Source of the DNA: Symbiodinium natans
Taxonomy: Eukaryota; Sar; Dinophyceae; Suessiales; Symbiodiniaceae
DNA length: 64,000 nt
NCBI GenBank assembly: GCA_905221605.1
Contig: CAJNDS010000389.1
Coordinates: 88,226 to 152,225, forward strand
Direction: 5' to 3'
The position numbers and the translations under genes are program-made. The notes below the pieces were generated by a model. It ran no database searches, was not told where the DNA came from, and worked only from the letters and a program-made list of their open reading frames with translations. This document shows, one piece after another, positions 53,919-64,000 of this stretch. The number at the start of each line of letters is the position of its first letter. Within the stretch, counting starts at the first letter, position 1.

Positions 53919-56900
53919 GTGCGCACCACTGCGCTCTTTCAAGGATCGTTTAGTGGATGTTCCATTTGAGAAGGCTTCGTGGATAGCGAGGTACATGGCT
54001 GAAATAAGTGACGACATGGATCGGACGCGGGCCACGACGGCAGCAAAAGCTGCTTACGAGGCCACTGGGAGCTCTGCTGGCAGCTGTTTTCCAATAAGGT
54101 TCCAATAAGGCAAAAAGTCCTTCACGTTAGATGCTGCAACACGACGTGCACCAAACATGATGTAATGCAATGAAAGCAGAGCCAGGACGGAACCAAGGTG
54201 GCTGAGACTTCACTGAAGGTGACCAGCCCCTTTCGCTTGGGCCTTGCAAGGAGCCCAGGCGGTGTCTCAGACAGGGTCTTGAACTCATTGCATGAGGAAG
54301 GCAGTTTGCACGCGGGCACCTTGTGGCACCATCATATATTCTACGTGCCAGCGTTGACGCTCCCAACCCTTCCCTTCCTGTTTTTGCCACATCCCTTCTC
54401 TTACATAATCCCTTCCCTTCCTTCCCTTCCTTCCCTTCCTTCCCTTCCTTCCCTTCCTTCCCTTCCTTCCCCTTCCTTCCCTTCCTTCCCTTCCTTCCCT
54501 TCCTTCCCTTCCTTCCCTTCCTTCCCTTCCTTCCCTTCCTTCCCTTCCTTCCCTTCCTTCCCTTCCTTCCCTTCCTTCCCTTCCTTCCCTTCCTTCCCTT
54601 CCTTCCCTTCCTTCCCTTCCTTCCCTTCCCTCCCTTCCCTCCCTTCCCTCCCTTCCCTCCCTTCCCTCCCTTCCCTCCCTTCCCTCCCTTCCCTTCCTTC
54701 CCTTCCTCCCCTTCTTTCCCTTCCTTCCCTTCCTTAAGTTCCCTTCCTTCCCTCCCTTCCCTCCCTTCCTTCCCTTCCCTGCCTTCCCTGCCCTTTCCCT
54801 TCCCTTCCTTCCCTTCCCTTCCCTTCCCTTCCCCCTTCCTTCCCTTCCTTCCCTTCCTTCCCTTCCTTCCCTTCCTTCCCTTCCTTCCCTTCCTTCCCTT
54901 CCTTCCCTTCCTTCCCCTTCCTTCCCTTCCTTCCCTTCCTTCCCTTCCTTCCCTTCCTTCCCTTCCTTCCCTTCCTTCCTTCCCCGTCCTTCCCTTCCTT
55001 CCCTTCCTTCCTTCCCTTCCTTTCCCCTTCCTTCCCTTCCGTCCCTTCCTTCCCTTCCTTCCCTTCCTTCCCTTCCTTCCCTTCCCCTTCCTTCCCTTCC
55101 TTCCCTTCCCTTCCCTTCCCTTCCTTCCCTTCCTTCCCTTCCCATCCCCAGACCCCAAATGTTCAGGCGCTGAACCACGCAGTTTTTTACTACGAGGCGA
55201 TCGCTGTCTTGCAGAAGCCGGAAACCAGCAAGTTGCGGTTGCTCATACGCTGCAGTTGCTATAGCAGCCAAACTGCCCCACATCTGGGCGCGCACGCCTT
55301 CTCTCCCGGCCCAAGGAATCACACAGCAAAGGAGAAGCCTTCTCTCCCTGAGAGCAGATTTCAGAGCTCAAAAGGCAGTTCCCCGTGGAGAAGAGCTCCG
55401 GCTTCGGAGCCATTTTCTCGGAGAGAGACAGACAGAGAAGAGACTCTCAGAGGGAGCCCCGCAAATTCACATATTAAAGTAGTGAAGTCAAATATCGAAA
55501 TCACGCATTGAAGGCAGTCACGAGTCAAGAGTGCTTTCGCATGAAAGCACAGCCGGGCGCCACAACATGCGTCCTCCTGGTTCTCAATTGCTCTACTCAA
55601 AGCCCCAGGCACGGTAGCCGTGTCAAGCTTTGTAGTGCTTTCTTATCGGTTTCAGCACGTTGCACGCGTTGGTGCTCTTCGCAGGCCGGTGCAAGATCTT
55701 CCTGGAGGACGCTGCAGCGCGCGCTGCCGAGGTGGGAGAACCTCAAAAGAACGGGGGGGGGGGGGGCGAAGCTCGCGGGAAGGGGAGGAGCGTCGCGCAG
55801 CCCACCCGAACCGCGCTCTGCTCTGAGGGAGACGGTGCAGCTGGGGAACGCTGTCCGTGTCTTCGTCAATCTGGATGTGACAGCCCGTGCACCGTTCCTG
55901 TCCTTTATCCGAAAGGCACAAGGGCGCCAACTAATTAGCATGGTTTAGGGGGTTTGTCGGGCTTCTTGATCCGTGGCTTGGGCGTTGGCTGTCCGATTCC
56001 TTTTTGGAGGTTCAATGTGTCAGCCTTGCTCTTCAGCCTTGCTCTTCAGCCTTGCTCTTCAGCCTTGCTCTTCAGCCTTGCTCTTCAGCCTTGCTCTTCA
56101 GCCCTCTCTTCACCATTCTTTGACACTGACTGTGGGACGCTCTTTGTTAAGAGGTGGCCTCGGCGGCGCTGGTGGCCGTCTTCGCCGTGCGGCTACGCCG
56201 AGGAAGTTGTGCCCTCAGTGTCAAACATCTCAACAGACTAGGGAGCTGCCAGGGAAGCTAGTCTGTTTACCCCTTCTTCCCCCCTCAAACCTCGGTCCCT
56301 TTTAAGGTCTCCAAGGCTTACTAGGGCCTCCCAGACAGGCCAGGCGTAAACAGACTAGGGAGCTGCCAGGGAAGCTAGTCTGTTTACCCCTTCTTCCCCC
56401 CTCAAACCTCCCTTAAGACTCCCTTTTAAGGTCTCCAAGGCTCACTAGGGCCTCCCAGACAGGCCAGGGCGTAAACAGACTAGGGAGCTGCCAGGGAAGC
56501 TAGTCTGTTTACCTCCCGCTTCTTCCCCCCTCAAACCTTCCTAAGGGTCCTTTTTAAGGTCTCCAAGGCTTACTAGGGCCTCCCAGACAGGCCAGGCGTA
56601 AACAGACTAGGGAGCTGCCAGGGAAGCTAGTCTGTTTACCCCTTCTTCCCCTCTCAAACCTCCCTTAAGACTCCTGTTTAAGGTCTCCAAGGCTCACTAG
56701 GGCCTCGCAGACAGGCCAGGGCGTAAACAGACTAGGGAGCTGCCAGGGAAGCTAGTCTGTTTACCTCCCGCTTCTTCCCCCCTCAAACCTCCCTAAGGGT
56801 CCTTTTTAAGGTCTCCAAGGCTTACTAGGGCCTCCCAGACAGGCCAGGCGTAAACAGACTAGGGAGCTGCCAGGGAAGCTAGTCTGTTTACCCCTTCTTC

Positions 56901-57890
56901 CCCTCTCAAACCTCCCTTAAGACTCCTGTTTAAGGTCTCCAAGGCTCACTAGGGCCTCGCAGACAGGCCAGGGCGTAAACAGACTAGGGAGCTGCCAGGG
57001 AAGCTAGTCTGTTTACCTCCCGCTTCTTCCCCCCTCAAACCTCCCTAAGGGTCCTTGTTAAGGTCTCCAAGGCTTGCTAGGGCCTCCCAGACAGGAGCTG
57101 CCAGGGAAGCTAGTGAGTTTACCCCTTCTTCCCCCGTCAAACCTACCTTCAGGGTCCTTTTTAAGGTCTCAGACTAGGGAGCTGCCAGGGAAGCTAGTCT
57201 GTTTACCCTTTCTTCTCCCCTCAAACCTCGGTCCTTTTTAAGGTCTCCAAGGCTTACTGGGGCCTCCCAGACAGGCCAGGCGTAAACAGACTACAGTAGG
57301 GAGCTGCCGGGGAAGCTAGTCTGTTTACCTCCCCCTTCTTCCCCCCTCAAACCTCCCTTAAGGGTCCTTTTTAAGGTCTCCAAGGCTTACTAGGGCCTCC
57401 CAGACAGGCCAGGGCGTAAACAGACTAGGGAGCTGACAGGGATGTTTACCTCCCGCTTCTTCCCTCCTCAAACCTCCCTTCAGGGTCCTGTTTCAGGTCT
57501 CCAAGGCTTACTAGGGCCTCCCAGACAGGCCAGGCGTAAACAGACTAGGGAGCTGCCGGGGAAGCTAGTCTAGGGCCTCCCAGACAGGCCAGGGCGTAGA
57601 CAGACTAGGGAGCTGCCAGGGAAGCTAGTCTGTTTACCTGCCCATCCCTCTACAAGCGAACCTAATGCAGTTGTGGCTCCTGGGCTTGCGGAAGACAGGC
57701 GAGCATACTGCTTGTCATGGTAAACACCAAAACGTGGGCCGTGGGAACAAAAAAACTTGGCGTGGTTACAAATTACACCCCCTTGACGTGGCTACAACCC
57801 GCCCTCTAACATCCCAAGACATGTGCAGCCGATCGGCCGCAATGTACAGACATCATGCCGGCAGCTGGTGGTGGTGATGTGCTGCGGAAA

Positions 57891-57935
<45 letters not shown>

Positions 57936-60297
57936 TTTTGCAAGCACATTCTCCCCACGGGCATCGGGAGTGTTGTGTCGAACGCCACAACAAGAGTTCT
58001 CCATTTCCTGTCGCGGCCTAACAGATTCGGCGCCGCAACGAAAGTCCAACTTCAATTGCTCAATTGTTATGCTCAGGCAACGTGCGGAAATAAAGAGCTG
58101 ACGGACCAGAGGAACCGGCAAATATGATTGGAGTTGATACCATCTGGCATCATGTACTCAAAACTCAAGATAGCACTTTCACATAGAACAGTCATGAGTG
58201 CTGCAGGCTATTTGTAGTCAGAATGAACACATGCAAGGATACCATCAGGAAGAAGATGCCCATCATCGGCATGTTTGAGCATTCTTGTTCATCATCCGAG
58301 AGTCCTTTGTCTAGGCCAAGAAAATGTTGCAGCGCACGTTTTTTCAAACTTTACTGCAGGTACAAGGTGGGAGCGGTTGCGACATGCGCTTCTTAAGAGT
58401 TGTGGCAGTTTTCCATGCGCATTTGCGCGACGATGGCTCGCCTTCTTGTGTCACTTAAGCGACCAGCTTCGCCACGTGCAACAAGGGGGGTTTGGTTGTT
58501 TCATGTCTTCCTTTGTCTAGGATTTGGAGATGTTCTATGATGTAGGGTTGGGGCCTGTAAAGATCAAAGCAAGCCAAAAAGACGTCAAAAAGATGCTTTG
58601 GCTCTTCGATGCCAAGGGCCCCACGAGGCGGCGTCGCCCATCAAAACTGGAGGAGCAGCCCGCACGGTGCGCAACAAGTCAGTGGCGTGTGCCTTTGCCT
58701 CAATTCAACGCTCTTTTCGCGTTGGATTTCGCCTACCCACATCTATCTTCTTGATTTTGACATCTTCGTTACCTCTTTCTTCTTCGTTGTCAACAGTTGT
58801 GCAACGGTTGCAGTGAAAATGTGAGGCGTGTCCAATGTGGATTTGCAGCGTGTCGCCCTCGGCGACCTCGATTCATGTGCGTCGCAGTCCCGACATGACA
58901 TGGCTTCGTTCAAGGCTTCAAGGCTCCTTACCCAAAATTACCCCACTAAAAGGGAACTGTGAAATGACTGAGAGGTGCAGGCGTGGCCCGCAGCCGGATT
59001 TTCACCTTCGAGACAGAGACGACGTCGGAAGTCGCAGCAGACGCCCTGCTGACCCTGCTGTACAGCAAGCATGCCGGCTCTAGGAGAGTCTGCGCAGACT
59101 GCACGGTAGGGTGGAGCATGCTGTGCGTTTAACAGGTGCTCTTTGTTGAGAGGAAAGTTTAGCTTGACATTATGGACATTCTTTTTTCTATGTGGAGAGG
59201 AACTACTTGATCTCCGGGTCGACGTGGACGGCGCGGCAGCAGTGGTTCCGGGAGCTGCTGGAAGTGTCTTCGCAAACCCGGACCGTGTGGCTCTCGGGGA
59301 CCTCCTTGCGGCCCCAACCGGATCCGAAGCGGAAGGGCTTCGTCAGACCAGCCAAAAACTTCTCCAACGCAAGAGACAGAGAGGGGAAGCCATGGGGAAA
59401 AATCACATTGCGCTGTCTTGTCATCCCGTCATACACATTCATATACACATTGCATGCAGTGGGCAGATGTGTCGGGGTTGTCGTGCAGGTCATGAACGCG
59501 CCGACGGAGGCTGTCCGAATCGGGCGCAAGGCGCCCTTCGGCACAGGAATGCTGGGAGTGTCACGGAGTGTCTCGATTCCACAACCTTTTTCCGCCAAGA
59601 ACATCTCGCATTTGCAAGTCATCCATCGCACCTCCGTATCTTGGCATGCTTCTATTCTGCAGAGATTTGTCTTTATCTACAAATAGATGCCTTTTCGATA
59701 ACTGCTCGATCAGTCGCATCTTCCGGCCACATAGTACCAGTAGTTGGTAGTCAGAAGGATTATAGCAGGTTGCTCAGACGCCTATGTACGTAACTAGGAA
59801 TAAGTTCGCTTTCTGCACGAATCTCAATGCCTCAATCTCACGGTCAACTCAACGCCTCAACATGCTTCAACCTTGAGTTTGGCAATGAACTCTTAGAAGC
59901 TGAAATAGAATTGTAGGCTGAAGCTCAGTAACCTCAGGAGATTAGGGATTTTGCTTAGCAAAGTGCAAAGCTCTGCACCTTGACTTACAAGATCGCAACC
60001 TGAGACTTGCGTGGGCAACTTCCCTTGTCCTGAATCTCCGCCAGGCTTTCGAGGATGCAGTGCGTGAGATTGACAACCTTGGCGAAGATGGTGCCAAGGA
60101 ACATCTGCTGAATGCTCTACCGTTCCGCTGACGGCAGCGCTTGCAGCGTGATCAATCGTGTCTTTGTTCTTGTCCTTGTTCGTCGGCGTCCTCGCAGCTG
60201 TCGTCACTGTCGTCGTTCCTATTGCTTTCATGGAGCATCCAGCAAGGAATCTGCTCTGGTGATGCAGCTGCTCCGGGACAACATCACACTCTGGACA
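52437..60297 (+). CDS. 14-3-3 protein, multi-exon gene
   Basis: Exons in order: 52437-about 52503 (VYFATLAEQAERYDEMAEHM), about 52801-52843 (FEQELDAE), 53066-53101 (ERNLLAVAFKQA), 53231-53294 (VGQRRVAWRIVCAAEQEEQA), 53379-53404 (SARGYRKK), 53462-53500 (IEAELTSLCQTIL), 53590-53640 (ALLTDKLIPGATTAEAK), 53884-53918 (VSYYKAQGDYY), 53991-about 54068 (RYMAEISDDMDRTRATTAAK), 55152-about 55230 (VQALNHAVFYYEAIAVLQKP), 60045-60090 (AFEDAVREIDNLGED), 60236-about 60297 (SSKESALVMQLLRDNITLW). Together they follow the whole 14-3-3 fold, including the phosphopeptide-groove residues of GDYYR and the LLRDNLTLW signature. 14-3-3 dimers bind phosphoserine client proteins in the cytosol. The start exon and the exact C-terminus are not found. 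No disabling change is seen. GC donors at 53102, 53295 and 53405; GT at 53501, 53641, 53919 and 60091. Confidence 0.92.
52879..52905. repeat. CT microsatellite in a 14-3-3 intron
   Basis: CACACACACTCTCTCTCTCTC followed by TTTCTTTCTC, in the intron before the ERNLLAVAFK exon. Confidence 0.9.
54408..55143. repeat. (CCTTCCCTT)n satellite in a 14-3-3 intron
   Basis: Over 700 bp of 9 bp units TTCCTTCCC/CTTCCCTTC with blocks of TCCCTCCC, CTTTCC and CCCCTT variants. Strictly pyrimidine on the sense strand apart from a few bases (for example TTAAG at 54734). It ends only about 8 bp before the acceptor at 55150-55151. Confidence 0.97.
56021..56102. repeat. 13 bp tandem repeat, six copies
   Basis: Unit CAGCCTTGCTCTT, perfect over about 78 bp, then CAGCCCTCTCTT. 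Confidence 0.95.
56230..57640. repeat. Higher-order tandem array of a palindrome-containing ~126 bp unit, in a 14-3-3 intron
   Basis: About thirteen copies or fragments of a unit. It begins with an inverted repeat GTAAACAGACTAG ... CTAGTCTGTTTAC (13 bp arms, 16 bp loop GGAGCTGCCAGGGAAG), then a C/T-rich part (CTTCTTCCCCC, TCAAACCTCCCT), then TTTAAGGTCTCCAAGGCT and ACTAGGGCCTCCCAGACAGG. Unit starts 56346, 56471, 56598, 56723, 56850 and 56975 are spaced 125, 127, 125, 127 and 125 bp, a 252 bp dimer period. The 3' part from about 57090 is more diverged and has lost one arm in places. It fills part of the ~4.8 kb intron 55.23-60.04 kb. Confidence 0.95.
57894..57934. repeat. (CT)n microsatellite in a 14-3-3 intron
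   Basis: About 38 bp of CT with one A interruption. Confidence 0.95.
60045..60297 (+). CDS. 14-3-3 last recognised exons (helices H-I)
   Basis: 60045-60090 (AFEDAVREIDNLGED, ends GAT G, GT donor) joins 60236 (CA TCC AGC AAG) in phase 1, giving NLGEDASSKESALVMQLLRD. The second exon reads to LLRDNITLWT, the conserved 14-3-3 C-terminal helix. The frame stays open to TGA 60424-60426, but the text after about 60300 no longer looks like 14-3-3, so another short exon may carry the tail. Confidence 0.85.
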
Positions 60298-60429
60298 GCC
60301 AGCCTTTCGTACAGTGGTTCGTCAGTTCTGTGCCGCTTGCATGGTCTCTGCCTGTATCTAGCACCTGCTTGCAACTGCTTGCACCTGCTGGCCTGGAGTT
60401 CCAGGACGTCTGATCCAACTGGCTGAAGA

Positions 60430-61430
60430 AGAGACCAGTTGCTGTTTTGAATTTGCTGCACAGAGGAAAAAATGACTTCTCATCTCGGTTGGGTTCGGAA
60501 GTTTGGCAGGTCACACTTGTCCAGGGTGGTGCTTCCAAGCCTTCCAAGTGCCTCAAGCTGTGAAGGCATTCCGAAGCTTTTGCAGTCGCCCAGTCGTTCC
60601 CCACACCTTCCCACACCTTCCCACACCTTCCCACACCTTCCCACACCTTCCCACACCCGCCCTGCCTTGTTTCTTCCACTCGCCTTGTGGCACAAAAAAC
60701 TTTTAGCTGTTGCAGAAGCTCAGGCGCTGCTCGTTCCTTGGTGCTTTGGGGCTCTGCAACCTCAGTACCAAACGGCCGCCATGTAAATGTAGTGAATGTA
60801 GTGGGTCTTTCAGGCTGTCAGGCTGGCTGTGGTCCCGCAGGTGACGTTAGAGAAACATATCATTTTCTGTGCTTATTCCACATGACAGCAAGTCCATGTC
60901 CATGTTGCTTGAGGCACCGTGTTTTTCCCGAAATTGCAAGGGACTTCCAGCCTCATGCCCGCCATGACACACATGAAGCGACTTTGCAGGATGAGGGCAT
61001 TGTATCTCGAGAATCGCAACACGCCAGTCCCAAATGCAAAATCACCGAGTTTTGGGTGGCGCTCGACGAGATGAAGGATGGCACAATGAAGACGGGACAA
61101 AAAGTTAGCCATGAAACTGGCAGAATATTTGCTGACACCAGGCAGGATACTTCTGACTAGCTCAGTGTTTCGGGCTGGTGCCTTGCTTTGTTGTGGATTA
61201 CCTTCAGCATGCATCACAAAGATTCTCTTTCACCTCAGTACCCCTCTCAAGTGTATATATACATATTTAATGGCTACCGCCAGTGCCGCCGACCCCCTCC
61301 AAGGGGGGCCAAGGCACTGTGGGCTCCGGCCGCGGATTAGGTATATATATATATATATAGATAGATATATGCGCAGGGCTTGGTCAGGTTGTAGAGTTCA
61401 GGGGGGCGAAACATGGAGCCCTGATGCGCA
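60430..61430. other. No gene recognised downstream of 14-3-3
   Basis: The 60687-61160 stretch is open on the + strand but gives no recognisable text. TATATATA tracts occur near 61250-61265 and 61340-61370. A GC-rich inverted motif (CCCCCTCCAAGGGGGG) lies near 61290. Confidence 0.4.
60598..60658. repeat. 10 bp tandem repeat (CCACACCTTC), six copies
   Basis: CCCACACCTT repeated perfectly over about 60 bp, 0.3 kb after the last 14-3-3 exon. Confidence 0.95.
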
Positions 61431-61438
61431 GGGAGTTG

Positions 61439-61755
61439 GGGCAAACCCCAAATCTAAAACCGCAAACCGCAAACCCGAAACCCGCAACCCTGAAACCCCA
61501 AACCCCCAAACCCTAAACCCCCGTAACCAGGAGACTTGAACCTGAGGCCTCGACGTACACCCCAAACTCGAAACCACAAACCCGAACCCCTAAACCGCCG
61601 TGGCGGCGGAGACCATGGCGGAAGCGCCGGGCCGCCCAGTCAGGGTTTGGGATGCCGAGGAGGAGGGCTTGCAGATTTTCGGGGATAATGGAGGGTTGAG
61701 GCAGTCGAGACCTTGCAAGGCCTAGAGTTCAGCGTTTAGGGTTTAGGGTTCTGGC
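61439..61755. repeat. Interstitial telomere-like repeats, degenerate, in opposed orientation
   Basis: From 61442 to about 61525 there are many AAACCC/AAACCGC variants, with a clean AAACCCTAAACCCCC at about 61507-61521. A second weaker cluster follows (61558-61595). At 61734-61750 the complement appears as two perfect TTTAGGG units. TTTAGGG is the telomere repeat reported in dinoflagellates and plants. The two orientations face each other across about 210 bp. Confidence 0.75.
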
Positions 61756-61799
61756 AAGCAATCCAAGCTCGTGGACATTCGCCACTTCCCAAAAATTCT

Positions 61800-64000
61800 G
61801 GGGGCAGGCATGCACTGGGGCCCTAAAGTCAGCTGAGAAGCCACATCCATGGCATGGGCCGTGGACCATGAGCCAATGGGGCCAGGAGCCATGGGTCCAG
61901 TGGGGGGGCGGGGTGCGTGGGGGGTGGGGGTGGGGGTGGAAGTGTGGAAAGGGTGGGGTGTTGGGGGTGGGGGTTGGGGGTGGGGGTGGAGCCATGGGGC
62001 CAGGAGCAAGGGGCCCATGACAAGCATGGGCGGCGGGGCGGGGTTGGGGGTGGGGGTAGCAGGGGCCAGAAAAAGAACCAGCATTGGCAGCCATGCAGCT
62101 CAAGGATGAAGAATGGGAGAGCCATGGGGGGGGGGCGGGTGCGTGGGTGGTGGGGGTAGGGGCGGAGAAGCCACCTGCTTGGGCCGTGGACCATAACCAA
62201 TGGGGAGCCATGGGGCCAGGAGCCATGAGGGGCATGGGCGGCGGGGCAGGGTGCGCGAGGGGTAAGGGGTAGGGAGCTGGGTCCATGAGGGGTAGGTCAA
62301 GGGGATGGAGAGTGGGAGCATGGGCCAGAGAGTAGGCAGAGCTGGAAGGGTGGAGGGGAGCGGGCGGAGCGGGCGGAGGGCCTGGGCGTGTACTGGAGCC
62401 CAGCCAGGAGGCATGGGTCCAGTGGGGGGCGGGGTGCGTGGGGGGTGGGGGTGGGTGGGGGTGGGGGTTGGGGGTTGGGGGTGGCAGGGTGCGTGCGGTA
62501 TGGGGGTTGGGGTGGAGCAGGGGCCATATATAGGACCAGCATTGGCAGCCATGCAGGTCGAGGGATGAAGAATGGGACCAGGAGCCAATGGGGCCAGGAG
62601 CCATGGGTCCAGTGAAGGGCGGGGTGCGGTGCTCAAGAGATGAAGAAGGGGACCAGGAGCCATGGGTCCATGAGAAGCATGGCGGGGTGCGTGGGGGGCT
62701 AAATTTGGAGTATGCGGAGCGGCGGGTGCGTGAGGGGTAAGGGGTAGGGAGCTGGGTCCATGAGGGGTAGGTCAAGAGGATGGAGAGTGGGAGCATGAGC
62801 CAGAGTGGAGTAGGCGGAGCTGGAAGGGCGGAGGGCGGAGCGGGCGGAGGGCCCGGGCATGCACTGGGACCCGTAAAGTCAGCTGAGAAGCCACATCCAT
62901 GGGCCGTGGAGCATGAGCAATGGGGCCAGGAGCCATGGGTCCAGTGGGGGGCGGGGTGCGTGGGGGGAGTAGGGCGGAGGGCGGAGCGGGCAGCGGGCGG
63001 AGGCACTGGGCCCTTTAAAGTCAGCTGAGAAGCCACATCCATGGGCCGTGGACCATGGGGCCAGGAGCCATGGGTCCAGTGGGGGGCGGGGTGCGTGGGG
63101 GGTGGGGGGTGGGGGCTGGGGTCAGGAGCTATGGGTCCATGACAAGCCCAAGCGGCGGGGAGGGTGCGTGCGGGGTGGGGGGTTGGGGGGCATGGCGGGG
63201 TGCGTGGGGGGCTTGGGCAAGGGAGGGGCGGAGCGGGAAGGGTAGAAGTGGTGGGGGTAGGGCGGAGAAGCCACCTGCTTGGGCCGTGCACCATAATGAA
63301 TGGGGAGTTATGGGGCCAAGAGCCATGGGTCCATGAGGGGCATGGGTCGTGAGGGGTAAGGGGTAGGGAGCTGGGTCCATGAAAGGTTGCAACAATTGGT
63401 CAAGGGGATGGAGAGTGGGAGCATGGGCCAGAGTAGGCGGAGCGGGAAGGGCGGAGGGCGGAGGGGGCGGAGCGGGCGGAGCGGGCGGAGGGCCCGGGCA
63501 TGCACTGGGGCCCTTTAAAGTCAGCTGAGAAGCCACATCCATGGACCGTCGACCATGAGCCAACGGGGCCAGGAGCCATGGGTTTAGTGGGGGGCGGGGT
63601 GGGTGGGGGTGGGGGTTGGGGGTTGGGGGTGGCAGGGTGCGTCCGGTATGGGGGTGGGGGTTGGGGGTTGGGGTGGAGCAGGGGCCATATATAGGACCGG
63701 CATTGGCAGCCATGCAGGTCGAGGGATGAAGAATGGGACCAGCAGCCAATGGGGTTAGGAGCCATGGGTCCAGTGGCGGGGGGCTTGAGGGAGTATGCGG
63801 AGCGGGAAGGGTAGAGGTGGTGTAGGTCAAGGGTAGGCGGAGGGCGGAGCGGGCGGAGGGCCCGGGCATGCGCTGGGGCCCTTTAAAGTCAGCTGAGAAG
63901 CCACACGCATGGGCCGTCAAGGCCAATGGGGCCAGGAGCCATGGGTTCAGTGGGGGGCGGGGTGCGTGGGGGGGGTGGGGGGGGGGGGGGGGGGGGGGGG
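61800..64000. repeat. GC-rich subtelomere-like minisatellite with nested long repeats
   Basis: AAAGTCAGCTGAGAAGCCAC followed by a variant of ATCCATGGGCCGTGGACCAT occurs at about 61826, 62873, 63016, 63517 and 63884. GGGGCCATATATAGGACC through GCAGCCATGCAGGTCGAGGG recurs at 62520 and 63680, 1160 bp apart. GGGTCCATGAGGGGTAGGTC recurs at 62278 and 62754. CCAGGAGCCATGGGTCCAGTG and runs of GGGTGGGG are everywhere. The long - strand frame (61729-63294, Pro/His-rich) is a product of the repeats. The window ends in a G run, suggesting that the array continues. Confidence 0.9.

Noticed and set aside
54127-55158. - strand open frame of 343 codons rich in GRKGRE repeats, and a + strand partner of Phe/Pro/Ser repeats
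   Set aside because: Both are translations of the CCTTCCCTT satellite inside a 14-3-3 intron.
56230-57640. Palindromic array as a CRISPR-like or integron-like system
   Set aside because: The inter-hairpin sequence is itself repeated rather than unique, and no associated genes are present; it is a satellite.
61729-63294. - strand 521-codon open frame, Pro/His/Ala-rich with repeated GPMAPGP phrases
   Set aside because: It is periodic with the minisatellite and has no domain. Absence of stops follows from the GC-rich repeat unit.

Overview
The window looks like nuclear DNA of a dinoflagellate, most likely a Symbiodiniaceae/Suessiales-type genome (taxon inferred from gene architecture, not from a marker gene). 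The grounds are: every recognisable host gene is on the + strand; genes are cut into many very short exons (about 20-100 nt) with long introns; most 5' splice sites that can be fixed by homology are GC (a few GT, one GA); 3' splice sites are usually AG|G; microsatellites are very abundant; and degenerate retroelements with DIRS-type and permuted Penelope-type domain orders are present. A 100-N assembly gap sits at 6871-6970.

Layout. 1-3.66 kb: frameshifted DIRS-like retroelement (reverse transcriptase tail, RNase H-like, methyltransferase-like and tyrosine recombinase modules). 3.6-6.43 kb: frameshifted Penelope-like element with its GIY-YIG endonuclease N-terminal to the RT, flanked by a 5' direct repeat and a 3' triplicated ~60 bp repeat. 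6.8-7.55 kb: GT/TGTGTC satellite with the gap. 7.6-9.4 kb: frameshifted ORF with an SR-rich N-terminus and a 'HGTD...FYGRA' domain of unknown function. 9.4-14.6 kb: microsatellites and no gene that I recognise. 14.6-15.8 kb: possible MAPEG-like membrane protein exons. 16.8-27.94 kb: a PhoD-type alkaline phosphatase gene with well-phased exons. 29.9-30.8 kb: exon-like segments of an unknown gene. 33.27-41.97 kb: an ABC1/ADCK (UbiB-family) atypical kinase gene. 42.1-45.3 kb: start, and perhaps end, of a small ubiquitin-like/unknown gene. 45.9-49.3 kb: a secretory-type protein, perhaps sulfotransferase-like. 49.1-51.3 kb: two long low-complexity open frames. 52.4-60.3 kb: a 14-3-3 gene; one of its introns holds a ~1.4 kb higher-order tandem array of a palindrome-containing ~126 bp unit. 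61.4-64 kb: short interstitial telomere-like tracts, then a GC-rich subtelomere-like minisatellite to the window end.

The host genes (PhoD phosphatase, ABC1 kinase, 14-3-3 adaptor) have no obvious shared pathway. They form a unidirectional cluster of unrelated genes, as is typical of dinoflagellates. Pyrimidine-rich microsatellites repeatedly lie in sense orientation just upstream of 3' splice sites, so many satellites here appear to be expanded polypyrimidine tracts. A short repeat family with imperfect terminal inverted repeats occurs in two ADCK1-type kinase introns and just upstream of the first 14-3-3 exon found.
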